Of a stretch of DNA of 11,622 nt, positions 1 through 6,093 are shown piece after piece. Position numbers and translations under genes: made by a program. Each line of letters begins with the position of its first letter. Position 1 is the first letter of the stretch. This DNA comes from CBDVAK01 sp965371945 (GTDB lineage: Bacteria > Pseudomonadota > Gammaproteobacteria > Competibacterales > JAHEDQ01), in contig CBDVAK010000095.1 in assembly GCA_965371945.1 (NCBI GenBank), positions 1 through 11,622 on the forward strand, given 5' to 3'. The notes under the pieces were generated by a model, which saw only the letters and a program-made list of their open reading frames with translations, made no database searches and had not been told where the DNA came from.

Positions 1-190
1 TTCGGTCGTCCGCCGCCACCCGGTCCAGAGCTTGGCGTATCTCCTCGATCACCAGCGTACCGGCCCGGGTTTCGTCGTTTTCGGGGATATCCCAGTCCAT
101 GATACGGCGATATTTGTCGACCAGCTTGCGGACGTCGTGGTTGATCTGTTCCCGGAGTTTGGTCATTTCGACTTTCTGGATATCGTTCAC
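1..190 (-). CDS. Unrecognised protein, N-terminal part, cut by the left window edge
   Basis: Reading the minus strand from position 190 gives an open frame of 63 codons that runs off the left edge without a stop. The protein begins MNDIQKVEMTKLREQ and continues as charged, probably helical sequence rich in K, R, E and D, with a central MDWDIPEN segment. There is no signal peptide or membrane segment, so it is probably cytoplasmic. I chose the GTG at 190-188 because a GAGG (plus-strand 197-200, part of AAGAGG) sits six bases upstream of it. An ATG eight codons further in is the alternative. The gene is divergent from the LssY-like lipoprotein operon across a 142-bp gap. I do not recognise the family. 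Codon use looks like genuine coding sequence. Confidence 0.6.
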   Translation of the reverse strand, partial: MNDIQKVEMTKLREQINHDVRKLVDKYRRIMDWDIPENDETRAGTLVIEEIRQALDRVAADDR

Positions 191-332
191 TTTCAGCCTC
201 TTGTATGACGCACAATGGTGGTTCTCGGGTCGGGCGGCTCCCAATCCCGGTGAAGTATAGTCGTGGCGGCTACCGGGTGCGCGCCTCTATCGCGACTTCA
301 GGCTTGACCCGGGCTCGCCCTATGGATAGAAC
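191..332. promoter_or_regulatory. Divergent intergenic region with weak promoter-like sites
   Basis: This 142-bp gap separates the left-edge minus-strand gene from the first lipoprotein. AGTATAGT at 254-261 reads as a -10-like TATAGT on the plus strand and TATACT on the minus strand, but neither has a convincing -35 at 17 bp. A better plus-strand candidate is TTGACC at 304-309, 17 bp upstream of TAGAAC at 327-332. If it is used, transcription would begin a few bases downstream of the GTG at 333 and favour the ATG at 375 for the lipoprotein. All of this rests on consensus matching alone. Confidence 0.25.
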
Positions 333-1703
333 GTGAGCAAGAAGCAGGAATGGAGAGCACTGTTGCGTCCACTGATGATCCATCGTGAGCGGTCCCGTCG
401 GGCCGCTCATCATCACGGTTCGTCAGCGATCCGGTATCGGACAGGAATACTGTCGGTGCTGCTGCTGGTCTCTGCCTGTGCTACCACCACACCGAAATCC
501 ATAGATGAAGTAGCGTTCCGAACCCGTTCGCAGACCCAGATGCAGGGTGATCTCACCGTCACCGTGGCCGTGCCCACCCGCGAGGAGGCGCTCGACATCT
601 ACGGCGTCGACCTGGCCGAGCGAAACATGCAAGCCGTGTGGCTGGAAATCAACAACGACGGACCCCTGTCGTACTGGTTTTTGCCGACGGGGCTCGATCC
701 GGCCTATTTCCCGCCTGCCGAGGCTGCGTTCGCTTTCGAGCAAGAATACGGCGGTGAACTCGGCAACCGTTTTCAGGGTCTGGATTTCATCAACCCGGTG
801 CGACCCGGTACGACGGTGTCGGGATTCGTGATCGTCAATCGCGAAGAAGCGTTCAAGGCGGTGGATGTGGATCTGATCGGCGATGGAGATGCACGCAGTT
901 TTACCTACATCGTGGCCGACCCGGGTTTCCGCGGCGACTATGTCGAGGTCGACTTTGGTAGTCTCTACAGCGCCGAACAACTGATCGACGTGGACAGCGA
1001 GCAGCAATTGCGGCAACAGTTGGAAACGATGCCCTGTTGCACCGGCAATGAGGACGGCAGCGAACAGGGAGACCCGCTGAACCTGGTGTTGATCGGTGAC
1101 CGGGAGGATATTTTCCCGGCCTTCATCCGCCGTGGCTGGCATGGTACCGAAGTGATCTGGTCGAAAGCCGTGTGGCGTACCGTGAAAGCATTCCTGCAGG
1201 GTTCGCGCTATCGCTACTCGCCGGTCAGCCCGCTCTATGTTTACGATCGGAAACAGGACCTGGCCGCGCAGAAAGCGCGTGGCACCATTCACCAACGCAA
1301 CCATCTGCGCCTGTGGATGACGCCGGTGCGGTTTCGCGGCAAACCGGTCTGGATCGGCCAGATCAGCCGTGACATAGGTGTCAAGTACACGCTCAAGTCG
1401 CCGACCATTTCCACCCATGTCATCGATCCCGACGTTGACGAGGCCCGGCGCTATCTGCTCGAAGATCTGGCTTACTCGCAGGCATTGGCGGCATACGGAT
1501 ACGTCAGCGGCGTTGGGGCGGTGAGCAGGGAGGCGCCGCGCAGCAATCTGGTGGGCGATCCGTACTTCACCGATGGCCTCAGGGCCGTGATGTATTTTGA
1601 GCCCAGACCACGATCACTGGCGGGCATCGATATCCTCGATTGGGACCTGCGGCCTCTCGACGCCAGGGGCATCGACAAGGTGACCACCGATGTCGGGGAG
1701 TGA
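333..1703 (+). CDS. LssY C-terminal-domain-like lipoprotein (first of a tandem pair)
   Basis: A 456-residue envelope lipoprotein is predicted. The hydrophobic stretch at residues 39-48 ends in the lipobox LVSAC with Cys49 as lipidation site. The conserved N-terminal part (about 75-200) contains YGVDLA, VWLEI and FLPTGLDP. A MPCCT motif (233-237) precedes a region at about 248-395 (PLNLVLIGD, RRGW, SPVSPLYVY, KQDLA, LWMTP, PVWIGQIS, DPDVDEAR) that I recognise as like the LssY C-terminal domain named after Legionella LssY. The molecular function of this domain is not known to me. An in-frame stop at 327-329 makes GTG 333 the first possible start, but it has only a weak SD. It also leaves an unusually long n-region of about 38 residues, so ATG 375 is a real alternative. 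The gene overlaps the next, a paralogue, by 14 bp and is probably co-transcribed with it. Confidence 0.85.
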   Translation: MSKKQEWRALLRPLMIHRERSRRAAHHHGSSAIRYRTGILSVLLLVSACATTTPKSIDEVAFRTRSQTQMQGDLTVTVAVPTREEALDIYGVDLAERNMQAVWLEINNDGPLSYWFLPTGLDPAYFPPAEAAFAFEQEYGGELGNRFQGLDFINPVRPGTTVSGFVIVNREEAFKAVDVDLIGDGDARSFTYIVADPGFRGDYVEVDFGSLYSAEQLIDVDSEQQLRQQLETMPCCTGNEDGSEQGDPLNLVLIGDREDIFPAFIRRGWHGTEVIWSKAVWRTVKAFLQGSRYRYSPVSPLYVYDRKQDLAAQKARGTIHQRNHLRLWMTPVRFRGKPVWIGQISRDIGVKYTLKSPTISTHVIDPDVDEARRYLLEDLAYSQALAAYGYVSGVGAVSREAPRSNLVGDPYFTDGLRAVMYFEPRPRSLAGIDILDWDLRPLDARGIDKVTTDVGE

Positions 1704-2979
1704 GCGAGGACGGCAGGTGATGGTCGCCACGGTGTCAGGCGTTTTGCCGATCATTCCACCCCTGCACAGTTGGTGGTGGCTGGTATGGCTGCTGGCGGCT
1801 CTGCTGGGCGGTTGCGCGGGCAACTTCGAACAGCCGGCGCCAACCGATGTTGCCGGTCTCCGGGCGCATGCGGTGTCGAAATCCGAGCATGGCTTTCGCG
1901 TGTCCGCGACCATCCCGGACCCGCAGGAAAGCATGGCTATCTTCGGTGTCGATCTGGCAGCCAACGGTATCCAGCCATTGTGGCTGGAGATCGACAACAA
2001 TACCGACAGGCTGGTCGCTTTTCTGCCCACCGGGCTGGATCCGGAATATTTTTCACCGCTGGAAGTGGCGTTCAGTTTCCACAGTTTCTCGGGGGTCGCC
2101 AACAGGGAGGTGGATGCACACTTCGAGACTCTGGGATTCGAGGAGCAGATAGCGCCGCATTCCCGTTCCTCCGGATTCATCTACACCAACCTCGACAAGG
2201 GCGTCAAAATCGTCAACATCGATCTGGTTGGTCGCCATTGGAGCAGGAGTCTGGCGCTGCTGGTGCCGCTGTCCGGCCGGATAATCAGTGCGGAGAGTGC
2301 CACCCGTTTCACCGCCACCATACCGGAATCGGAGCTCATCGAGGTCAGCGGTGAAGATCGGTTGCGGGTTGAACTGCAGCGCTTGCCGTGCTGTACCAGG
2401 GATGTGGTCGGCAATCCCGGGCCGCCACTGAATTTCGTCATGATCGGTGACGCCGATGCCTGGATTCCGGCGTTCACGCGCCGTTCGTACCGTTTCTCCG
2501 AGGCGGATGATCTTTATGCGTTCGGCAGAAAGCAGGATGTCATGGCTGCCAAACGCGACCGCTGGGTAGCGGCGCAACCACTGCTGGCGCGTGCCTGGCT
2601 GACACCGATCCGGTATCAGGGTGAGCCGGTGTGGGTGGGGCAGGCCAGTAGTCCATGGGGCGGTCGTTTTGGTGGCGAAGTTGCGGATTCGCAGCCGCAA
2701 GATGCCATCGACCCGGATGTCGATCAGGCCCGCGACGATCTGCTCCAGGACATGATCTATTCACAGTCTCTGGCGAAAGCGGGCTACGTTCTGGGTGGTG
2801 AGACTGATTCGGAGCGCTATTTCGGCAACGGCCTGCGGGTAGTGTTTGTCTATGCGCGTGAACCAGTGCCACTGTCGGAGATCGAATTCTTCAAGTGGGA
2901 ACGGTTGATCGACTACTGGCACCCGGAATATCGCCAGACATCGGGGCCTTCGAATACAGGAATGGAAACCTCCAAATGA
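1690..2979 (+). CDS. LssY C-terminal-domain-like lipoprotein (second paralogue, shortened domain)
   Basis: A 429-residue paralogue of the preceding gene. It has a signal peptide with a Trp-rich hydrophobic core (about residues 28-40) ending in the lipobox LLGGC, with Cys42 as lipidation site. Shared blocks in order are FGVDLA, LWLEI, FLPTGLDP, LPCCT (232-236), PLNFVMIGD, FGRKQDV, AWLTPIRY, PVWVGQ and DPDVDQAR. Compared with its neighbour it lacks about 24 residues after RRSYR (264-268). These correspond to the VWRTVKAFLQGS-SPVSP segment next door. The frame stays open across the gap, so this is an internal deletion or a divergent form, not a frameshift. ATG 1690 lies inside the upstream gene behind AAGGTGA. 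ATG 1720, after GAGGA at 1705-1709, is an alternative that shortens the n-region. The 14-bp overlap suggests translational coupling, and a joint complex of the two lipoproteins is plausible but unproven. Confidence 0.82.
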   Translation: MSGSERGRQVMVATVSGVLPIIPPLHSWWWLVWLLAALLGGCAGNFEQPAPTDVAGLRAHAVSKSEHGFRVSATIPDPQESMAIFGVDLAANGIQPLWLEIDNNTDRLVAFLPTGLDPEYFSPLEVAFSFHSFSGVANREVDAHFETLGFEEQIAPHSRSSGFIYTNLDKGVKIVNIDLVGRHWSRSLALLVPLSGRIISAESATRFTATIPESELIEVSGEDRLRVELQRLPCCTRDVVGNPGPPLNFVMIGDADAWIPAFTRRSYRFSEADDLYAFGRKQDVMAAKRDRWVAAQPLLARAWLTPIRYQGEPVWVGQASSPWGGRFGGEVADSQPQDAIDPDVDQARDDLLQDMIYSQSLAKAGYVLGGETDSERYFGNGLRVVFVYAREPVPLSEIEFFKWERLIDYWHPEYRQTSGPSNTGMETSK

Positions 2980-2993
2980 CCTGGTGCCTTGGC

Positions 2994-3015
2994 GGTACCC
3001 ACACCCACACTGCCC
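2994..3015 (+). repeat. Partial copy of the palindromic-element arm
   Basis: These 22 bp match 4063-4084 at 20 of 22 positions; the mismatches are A/C at the fourth base and A/G at the eighth. They include an exact 14-bp match, CACCCACACTGCCC (3002-3015 and 4071-4084). The GGTACCC start also matches the reverse complement of the left arm of the downstream element. The opposite arm and the inner hairpins are not visible here, so this looks like a decayed half copy. It lies between the second lipoprotein and the methyltransferase start. Confidence 0.65.
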
Positions 3016-3052
3016 CGCCTTGCAAGCACTTACCAGGAATGGATGCGACTCC

Positions 3053-3889
3053 ATGAAGCGGCTGCAGCTTTTCGAATTTGACGATCAGCCATGGATGCCG
3101 CGGATACTTCGCGAGATATTCATGGACTGCCTGACCTTCGGTTACCGCGTCGGTGGGCACTATCGCAATATGCACCGGCCGTTCTCCGAGTGGGCCAGAT
3201 TGGCCGGAATCGAACGGGTACTGGATCTGGCCTCCGGCGGCGGTGCGCCAGCGCAGCTGATGTTACAAAATGCCGAGCGTGACCGGTTGCGAATGCCCGA
3301 ACTGGTGCTTTCGGATCTGTTTCCAAACCTCGATCATTACCGGGCTCTGCAGCAGCAGTTCGGCGCCGACCGGGTGACCTACATAGAACAACCGGTCAGT
3401 GTGTTCGATCTGTCCGGCAGGGAGGTTCCGGCCTGTTCGATGTGTTCCGCGTTGCATCATTTTGGTCCCGAACAGGCCCGCAGGATTCTGCGCGAGATGA
3501 CCCGGAACCGCGACGGCTTCTTCGTCATGGATCTCTTGCAACGGGACTGGAAGCATCTGTCACTGGTGCTGGTATCCGGGCCGTGGTTCTTCATGCTGGC
3601 ACCATTTTTCATTCGACCTTTCAGCTGGTCGAGGCTGCTGTACTGCACGCTGCTGCCGGTAGTGCCGCTGATGATCTTCTTCGATGGCTGCGTTTCGGTT
3701 TTGCGCAGCTACAAACCCGAGGAAATCCGCGCCATGTTGCCTGCGGATGTGTTGGAAACATTTGAGATCGTCGACGGCACCCAACCCTATCAGGGTGTCC
3801 TGCGGGCTGGGTTCGTCTATGGGTATCGAAAGCGTAGCGCGCCTCACCCTGCCGCGACCGGGGAACCGGAGGCCATCACCAACGATTGA
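3053..3889 (+). CDS. Class I SAM-dependent methyltransferase with hydrophobic C-terminal region
   Basis: A 278-residue protein. Motif I of the SAM-binding Rossmann fold is VLDLASGGGAP (residues 56-66). An acidic residue expected to contact SAM ribose follows strand 2 (LVLSDLFPN, Asp88), and a later strand ends FFVMDL. The second half contains two hydrophobic stretches, roughly 170-187 and 195-210 (SGPWFFMLAPFF and LLPVVPLMIFF). They are followed by DGCVSVLRSY, a pattern I know from a group of uncharacterised bacterial methyltransferases. The protein may therefore be membrane-associated or bind a lipophilic substrate. The substrate cannot be read from the sequence. I chose ATG 3053 with GGATG at 3041-3045 upstream. 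An in-frame GTG at 2984 would add 23 residues translated from repeat sequence and is unlikely. It lies 73 bp after the lipoprotein pair, same strand, so it could share their transcript. Confidence 0.82.
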   Translation: MKRLQLFEFDDQPWMPRILREIFMDCLTFGYRVGGHYRNMHRPFSEWARLAGIERVLDLASGGGAPAQLMLQNAERDRLRMPELVLSDLFPNLDHYRALQQQFGADRVTYIEQPVSVFDLSGREVPACSMCSALHHFGPEQARRILREMTRNRDGFFVMDLLQRDWKHLSLVLVSGPWFFMLAPFFIRPFSWSRLLYCTLLPVVPLMIFFDGCVSVLRSYKPEEIRAMLPADVLETFEIVDGTQPYQGVLRAGFVYGYRKRSAPHPAATGEPEAITND

Positions 3890-3897
3890 ACTGTGCA

Positions 3898-3911
3898 CCT
3901 CGAGCTCGAGG
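3898..3911. repeat. Perfect 14-bp palindrome
   Basis: CCTCGAGCTCGAGG is a perfect palindrome starting nine bases after the methyltransferase stop. No T-tract follows on either strand, so it is not a standard intrinsic terminator. It could be a dimeric-protein site or chance in GC-rich DNA. Confidence 0.4.
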
Positions 3912-3920
3912 GTTCAGGTT

Positions 3921-3935
3921 CCACCGGTCGGCAGG
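3921..3935 (+). repeat. 15-bp direct repeat, left copy
   Basis: CCACCGGTCGGCAGG here is identical to 4098-4112, which encodes the C-terminal LPTGG of the aldehyde dehydrogenase on the minus strand. Read on the minus strand, the left copy gives LPTGGT followed at once by a TGA stop, mirroring LPTGGAR-stop in the gene. It may be a remnant of a duplicated gene end, or a duplication related to arrival of the element in between. Confidence 0.6.
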
Positions 3936-3971
3936 TGTAGCTCAATAAATCGGGGTGTTGGCGGCCGTGAC

Positions 3972-4077
3972 GTGGGTGCGGGTACCACCTTGCGAGACAC
4001 GCTGTGAATACATCCCTGTAAGCTCGACAGCGGCTTCCCTGCCGCTGACGGTCCCGCAAGGTGGTCCCCGCACCCAC
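3972..4077. repeat. 106-bp intergenic palindromic element with 23-bp inverted arms
   Basis: The left arm 3972-3994 and right arm 4055-4077 are inverted repeats with 22 of 23 pairs matching; the core is GTGGGTGCGGG on the left. Between the arms are two inner hairpins. One is TACA-TCCC-TGTA at 4009-4020. The other is CAGCGGC-TTCCCT-GCCGCTG at 4028-4047, with a 7-bp stem. The fold would be a long stem capped by two small hairpins. The element contains no open frame of note. It resembles dispersed intergenic repeats of the REP/MITE kind that I associate from memory with gammaproteobacteria. It sits between two convergent genes and could fold in either transcript, but lacks T-tracts. Confidence 0.8.
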
Positions 4078-4087
4078 ACTGCCCGGG

Positions 4088-5581
4088 TCACCGCGCACCA
4101 CCGGTCGGCAGGGTCACGGTCTTGGATTCGGTGAAGAACTCCATGCTGGCGTGGCCGCCATTGCGGCCCACGCCGGATAGTTTGTAGCCGCCAAACGGCG
4201 CCCGCAGTTCCCGGCTGCGCGGGGCGTTGATGCACACCGTGCCGGCACGAATCCGACGGCTGATCCGCATCACCGTATCGAGGTCCCGGGACCACACATA
4301 GCCCATCAGCCCGTAACGGGAATCATTGGCGATGGTGATCGCCTCATCGATGGTGTCGAAGATCAGGAAGGTGGCAAAAGGTCCGAAGATCTCCTCCTGG
4401 CAGATACGCAGGCTGTTGTCCGGTGCCAGCGCCGCGGTGGGTGATACGAAAAATCCGTGAGGCAATCGCTCCGGCCGTTGGCCACCACAGAGTATCCGTG
4501 CCCCTTCGGCCTGTGCGATCTCTGTGTAGGACAGCACCCGCTCCATATGAGCCTGAAAACACAGTGGTCCCATCCGGGTTTCCGGATCCAGCGGGTCGCC
4601 GACCGTGATGTCACGCGCCCGGGCTACGAAACGCTGCATGAATTCCTCTGCAATCGGGCGCTGCAGCAGGATTCGTGACCCCGCCAGGCATTGCTGACCG
4701 TTACCCGAGTAGATACCCGCCAGCGTTCCTGCCAGGGCCGCGTCGGGGTCCGCATCCGCGCACACGATGCTGGCTGACTTGCCACCCAGTTCCAGGGTCA
4801 CTGGTTTCAGACCCGCCGCCGCGCTGGCCATCACCTGCTTGCCGGTCCGGGTACCGCCGGTGAAGGTTACCGCATCGACTCCCGGATGGCTCACCAGGGC
4901 GTCCCCGGTCGATGGACCCGGGCCATTGACGAGGTTGACCACGCCTGCCGGCAGCCCGGCCTGGTGCATCAGTTCGACCAGTCGATAGGTCGACAAAGGG
5001 GTGTGCTCGGAAGGTTTCACCACGCAGGTGTTGCCAAACGAGATGCAGGCCGCGATGTTCAGGGTGCCGAGTACCAGAGGTACGTTCCAGGGTATCAGCA
5101 AGGCGCAAACGCCGATCGGTTCCCGGGTCACCACCGTGAGCTGATTCCGGGTCTGGGTATAACTTTCACCCGCCGCAGTACTGGCCAGTTCGGCGAAGTA
5201 CTCGAAGTTCCTGCTGATTCGTGGCAGTTGGCGTTGGCTTACCTCGGCAATTGGCAGGCCGGTGTCGAGTGACTCGAGCGTGGCCAGTTCGATGGCGTGG
5301 GCGGTGATGACATCGCGTATTGCGAGCAGGATCTCTTTGCGCTCGTCCACGTCAAGCGTTGGCCAGGAACCCTTGTCAAAGGCAGCGCGGGCCGCGAGTA
5401 CCGCGCGGTCGACCTCAGCCGGGTCGGCTGTCAGCAGGGTCGAGATACGGGTCTCGGTTGCGGGACACAGCACGGCGAGTTCGCGTTGTGTGTCCGCAGC
5501 AACCGGCTCGCCGTCGATGAAGCTACCGACTCGGGCCATGATGGTCAGATTGTCGCGACGTTGCTGCCAGGATTCGATCAT
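4088..5581 (-). CDS. NAD(P)-dependent aldehyde dehydrogenase, HpcC/HpaE-like
   Basis: A full-length 497-residue cytosolic ALDH-superfamily enzyme that oxidises an aldehyde to the acid. Visible residues are Asn166 in IPWN (oxyanion site), Lys189 in VVKPSE and the cofactor-loop motif FTGGTRTG (240-247). The general base is Glu264 in LELGG and the nucleophile is Cys298 in NGQQCLAGS. Glu397 lies in QEEIFGP. The stretch ESLDTGLPI and the overall spacing resemble 5-carboxymethyl-2-hydroxymuconate semialdehyde dehydrogenase (HpaE/HpcC) and betaine-aldehyde-dehydrogenase-type enzymes. Exact substrate is not decidable here. The gene starts 17 bp after the tctB-like stop and is the last gene of the tctC-A-B-ALDH run. 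No clear SD precedes ATG 5581. ATG at 5539 (residue 15, MARVGSFIDG) fits the usual family N-terminus and may be the true start. Confidence 0.9.
   Translation of the reverse strand: MIESWQQRRDNLTIMARVGSFIDGEPVAADTQRELAVLCPATETRISTLLTADPAEVDRAVLAARAAFDKGSWPTLDVDERKEILLAIRDVITAHAIELATLESLDTGLPIAEVSQRQLPRISRNFEYFAELASTAAGESYTQTRNQLTVVTREPIGVCALLIPWNVPLVLGTLNIAACISFGNTCVVKPSEHTPLSTYRLVELMHQAGLPAGVVNLVNGPGPSTGDALVSHPGVDAVTFTGGTRTGKQVMASAAAGLKPVTLELGGKSASIVCADADPDAALAGTLAGIYSGNGQQCLAGSRILLQRPIAEEFMQRFVARARDITVGDPLDPETRMGPLCFQAHMERVLSYTEIAQAEGARILCGGQRPERLPHGFFVSPTAALAPDNSLRICQEEIFGPFATFLIFDTIDEAITIANDSRYGLMGYVWSRDLDTVMRISRRIRAGTVCINAPRSRELRAPFGGYKLSGVGRNGGHASMEFFTESKTVTLPTGGAR
4098..4112 (+). repeat. 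15-bp direct repeat, right copy
   Basis: This copy lies inside the last codons of the aldehyde dehydrogenase (LPTGG on the minus strand) and is identical to 3921-3935. The two copies bracket the palindromic element but not immediately: 36 bp separate the left copy from the left arm and 20 bp separate the right arm from the right copy. Confidence 0.6.
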
Positions 5582-5598
5582 GATGATTCAGGTACCGG

Positions 5599-6093
5599 TC
5601 AAAAAGGTGGCATCACCCCACCGCCGACGACGCCGGGCAGCAGTTCCACTATCAACCCGGGCCATAGCGCGGTGCGCATGAAATGGAATGTCCCCAGCAT
5701 CAGCAGGCTGCCGAGTGCGCTTGCCAACACCGCCCGCATGGCTGGCACTCGTGCCGCGTAGCGCAGATAGAGGGCAATGAACACCGGTGTGGTCAGGGCG
5801 AATCCGAAGGTCACCAGAGTAGCCAGCAAACCCGTCAACCAGGCGATCGTGGCTACTACCGCGGTGGCCCGGGGAGGGGGGACGGTGGACGCAAGGCCAC
5901 CCTGGCTGGATCGCGGTGGATCAAAGTGCCGGGCCAGTGCCGGTATGGCGAGCAGGCCCAGCATGATCATTGTGATGCCACCGACCAGAATCGGCAGCAG
6001 GCGAAGTTCTGGCGGATGACGCAGGGTAGCCAGCAGATAGAGGGCCACCAGGATGGCTGCAGCCGGCGCCAGCAATTTGCGCGGCCCGGTCAT
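5599..6093 (-). CDS. tctB: Tripartite tricarboxylate transporter, small membrane subunit (TctB family)
   Basis: A 164-residue inner-membrane protein with about four hydrophobic helices, near residues 7-25, 33-54, 79-108 and 119-140, and a hydrophobic tail to the C-terminus. Length and topology fit TctB, the poorly conserved small subunit of TTT transporters, and the position directly behind tctA supports this more than any motif does. Its ATG overlaps the tctA stop in an ATGA arrangement (4 bp), a strong sign of translational coupling. A proline- and serine-rich cytoplasmic or periplasmic loop (about 57-75) lies between the second and third helices. Confidence 0.82.
   Translation of the reverse strand: MTGPRKLLAPAAAILVALYLLATLRHPPELRLLPILVGGITMIMLGLLAIPALARHFDPPRSSQGGLASTVPPPRATAVVATIAWLTGLLATLVTFGFALTTPVFIALYLRYAARVPAMRAVLASALGSLLMLGTFHFMRTALWPGLIVELLPGVVGGGVMPPF

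Noticed and set aside
423..1418. Long minus-strand open frame of 331 codons opposite the first lipoprotein
   Set aside because: It is antisense to a gene with a lipobox and recognisable domain blocks; its translation shows no motif and is explained by GC-rich codon bias.
1690..2979. Frameshift in the second lipoprotein as the cause of its missing segment
   Set aside because: Conserved motifs on both sides of the gap are in the same frame, so it is a clean in-frame absence.
3911..3960. tRNA-like strings (GGTTCAGGTTCC and TAGCTCA) near the palindromic element
   Set aside because: They occur in the wrong order for a tRNA, T-arm-like before D-arm-like, and no acceptor stem pairs around them.
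3972..4077. Palindromic element as an intrinsic terminator for the convergent genes
   Set aside because: Neither strand has a T-tract after the stem, and the arms are longer and the interior more structured than a terminator requires. An incidental terminating effect cannot be excluded.
3942..4295. Small minus-strand open frame of 117 codons spanning the palindromic element
   Set aside because: It runs through the repeat and out of frame through the aldehyde dehydrogenase end; there is no SD or family resemblance.
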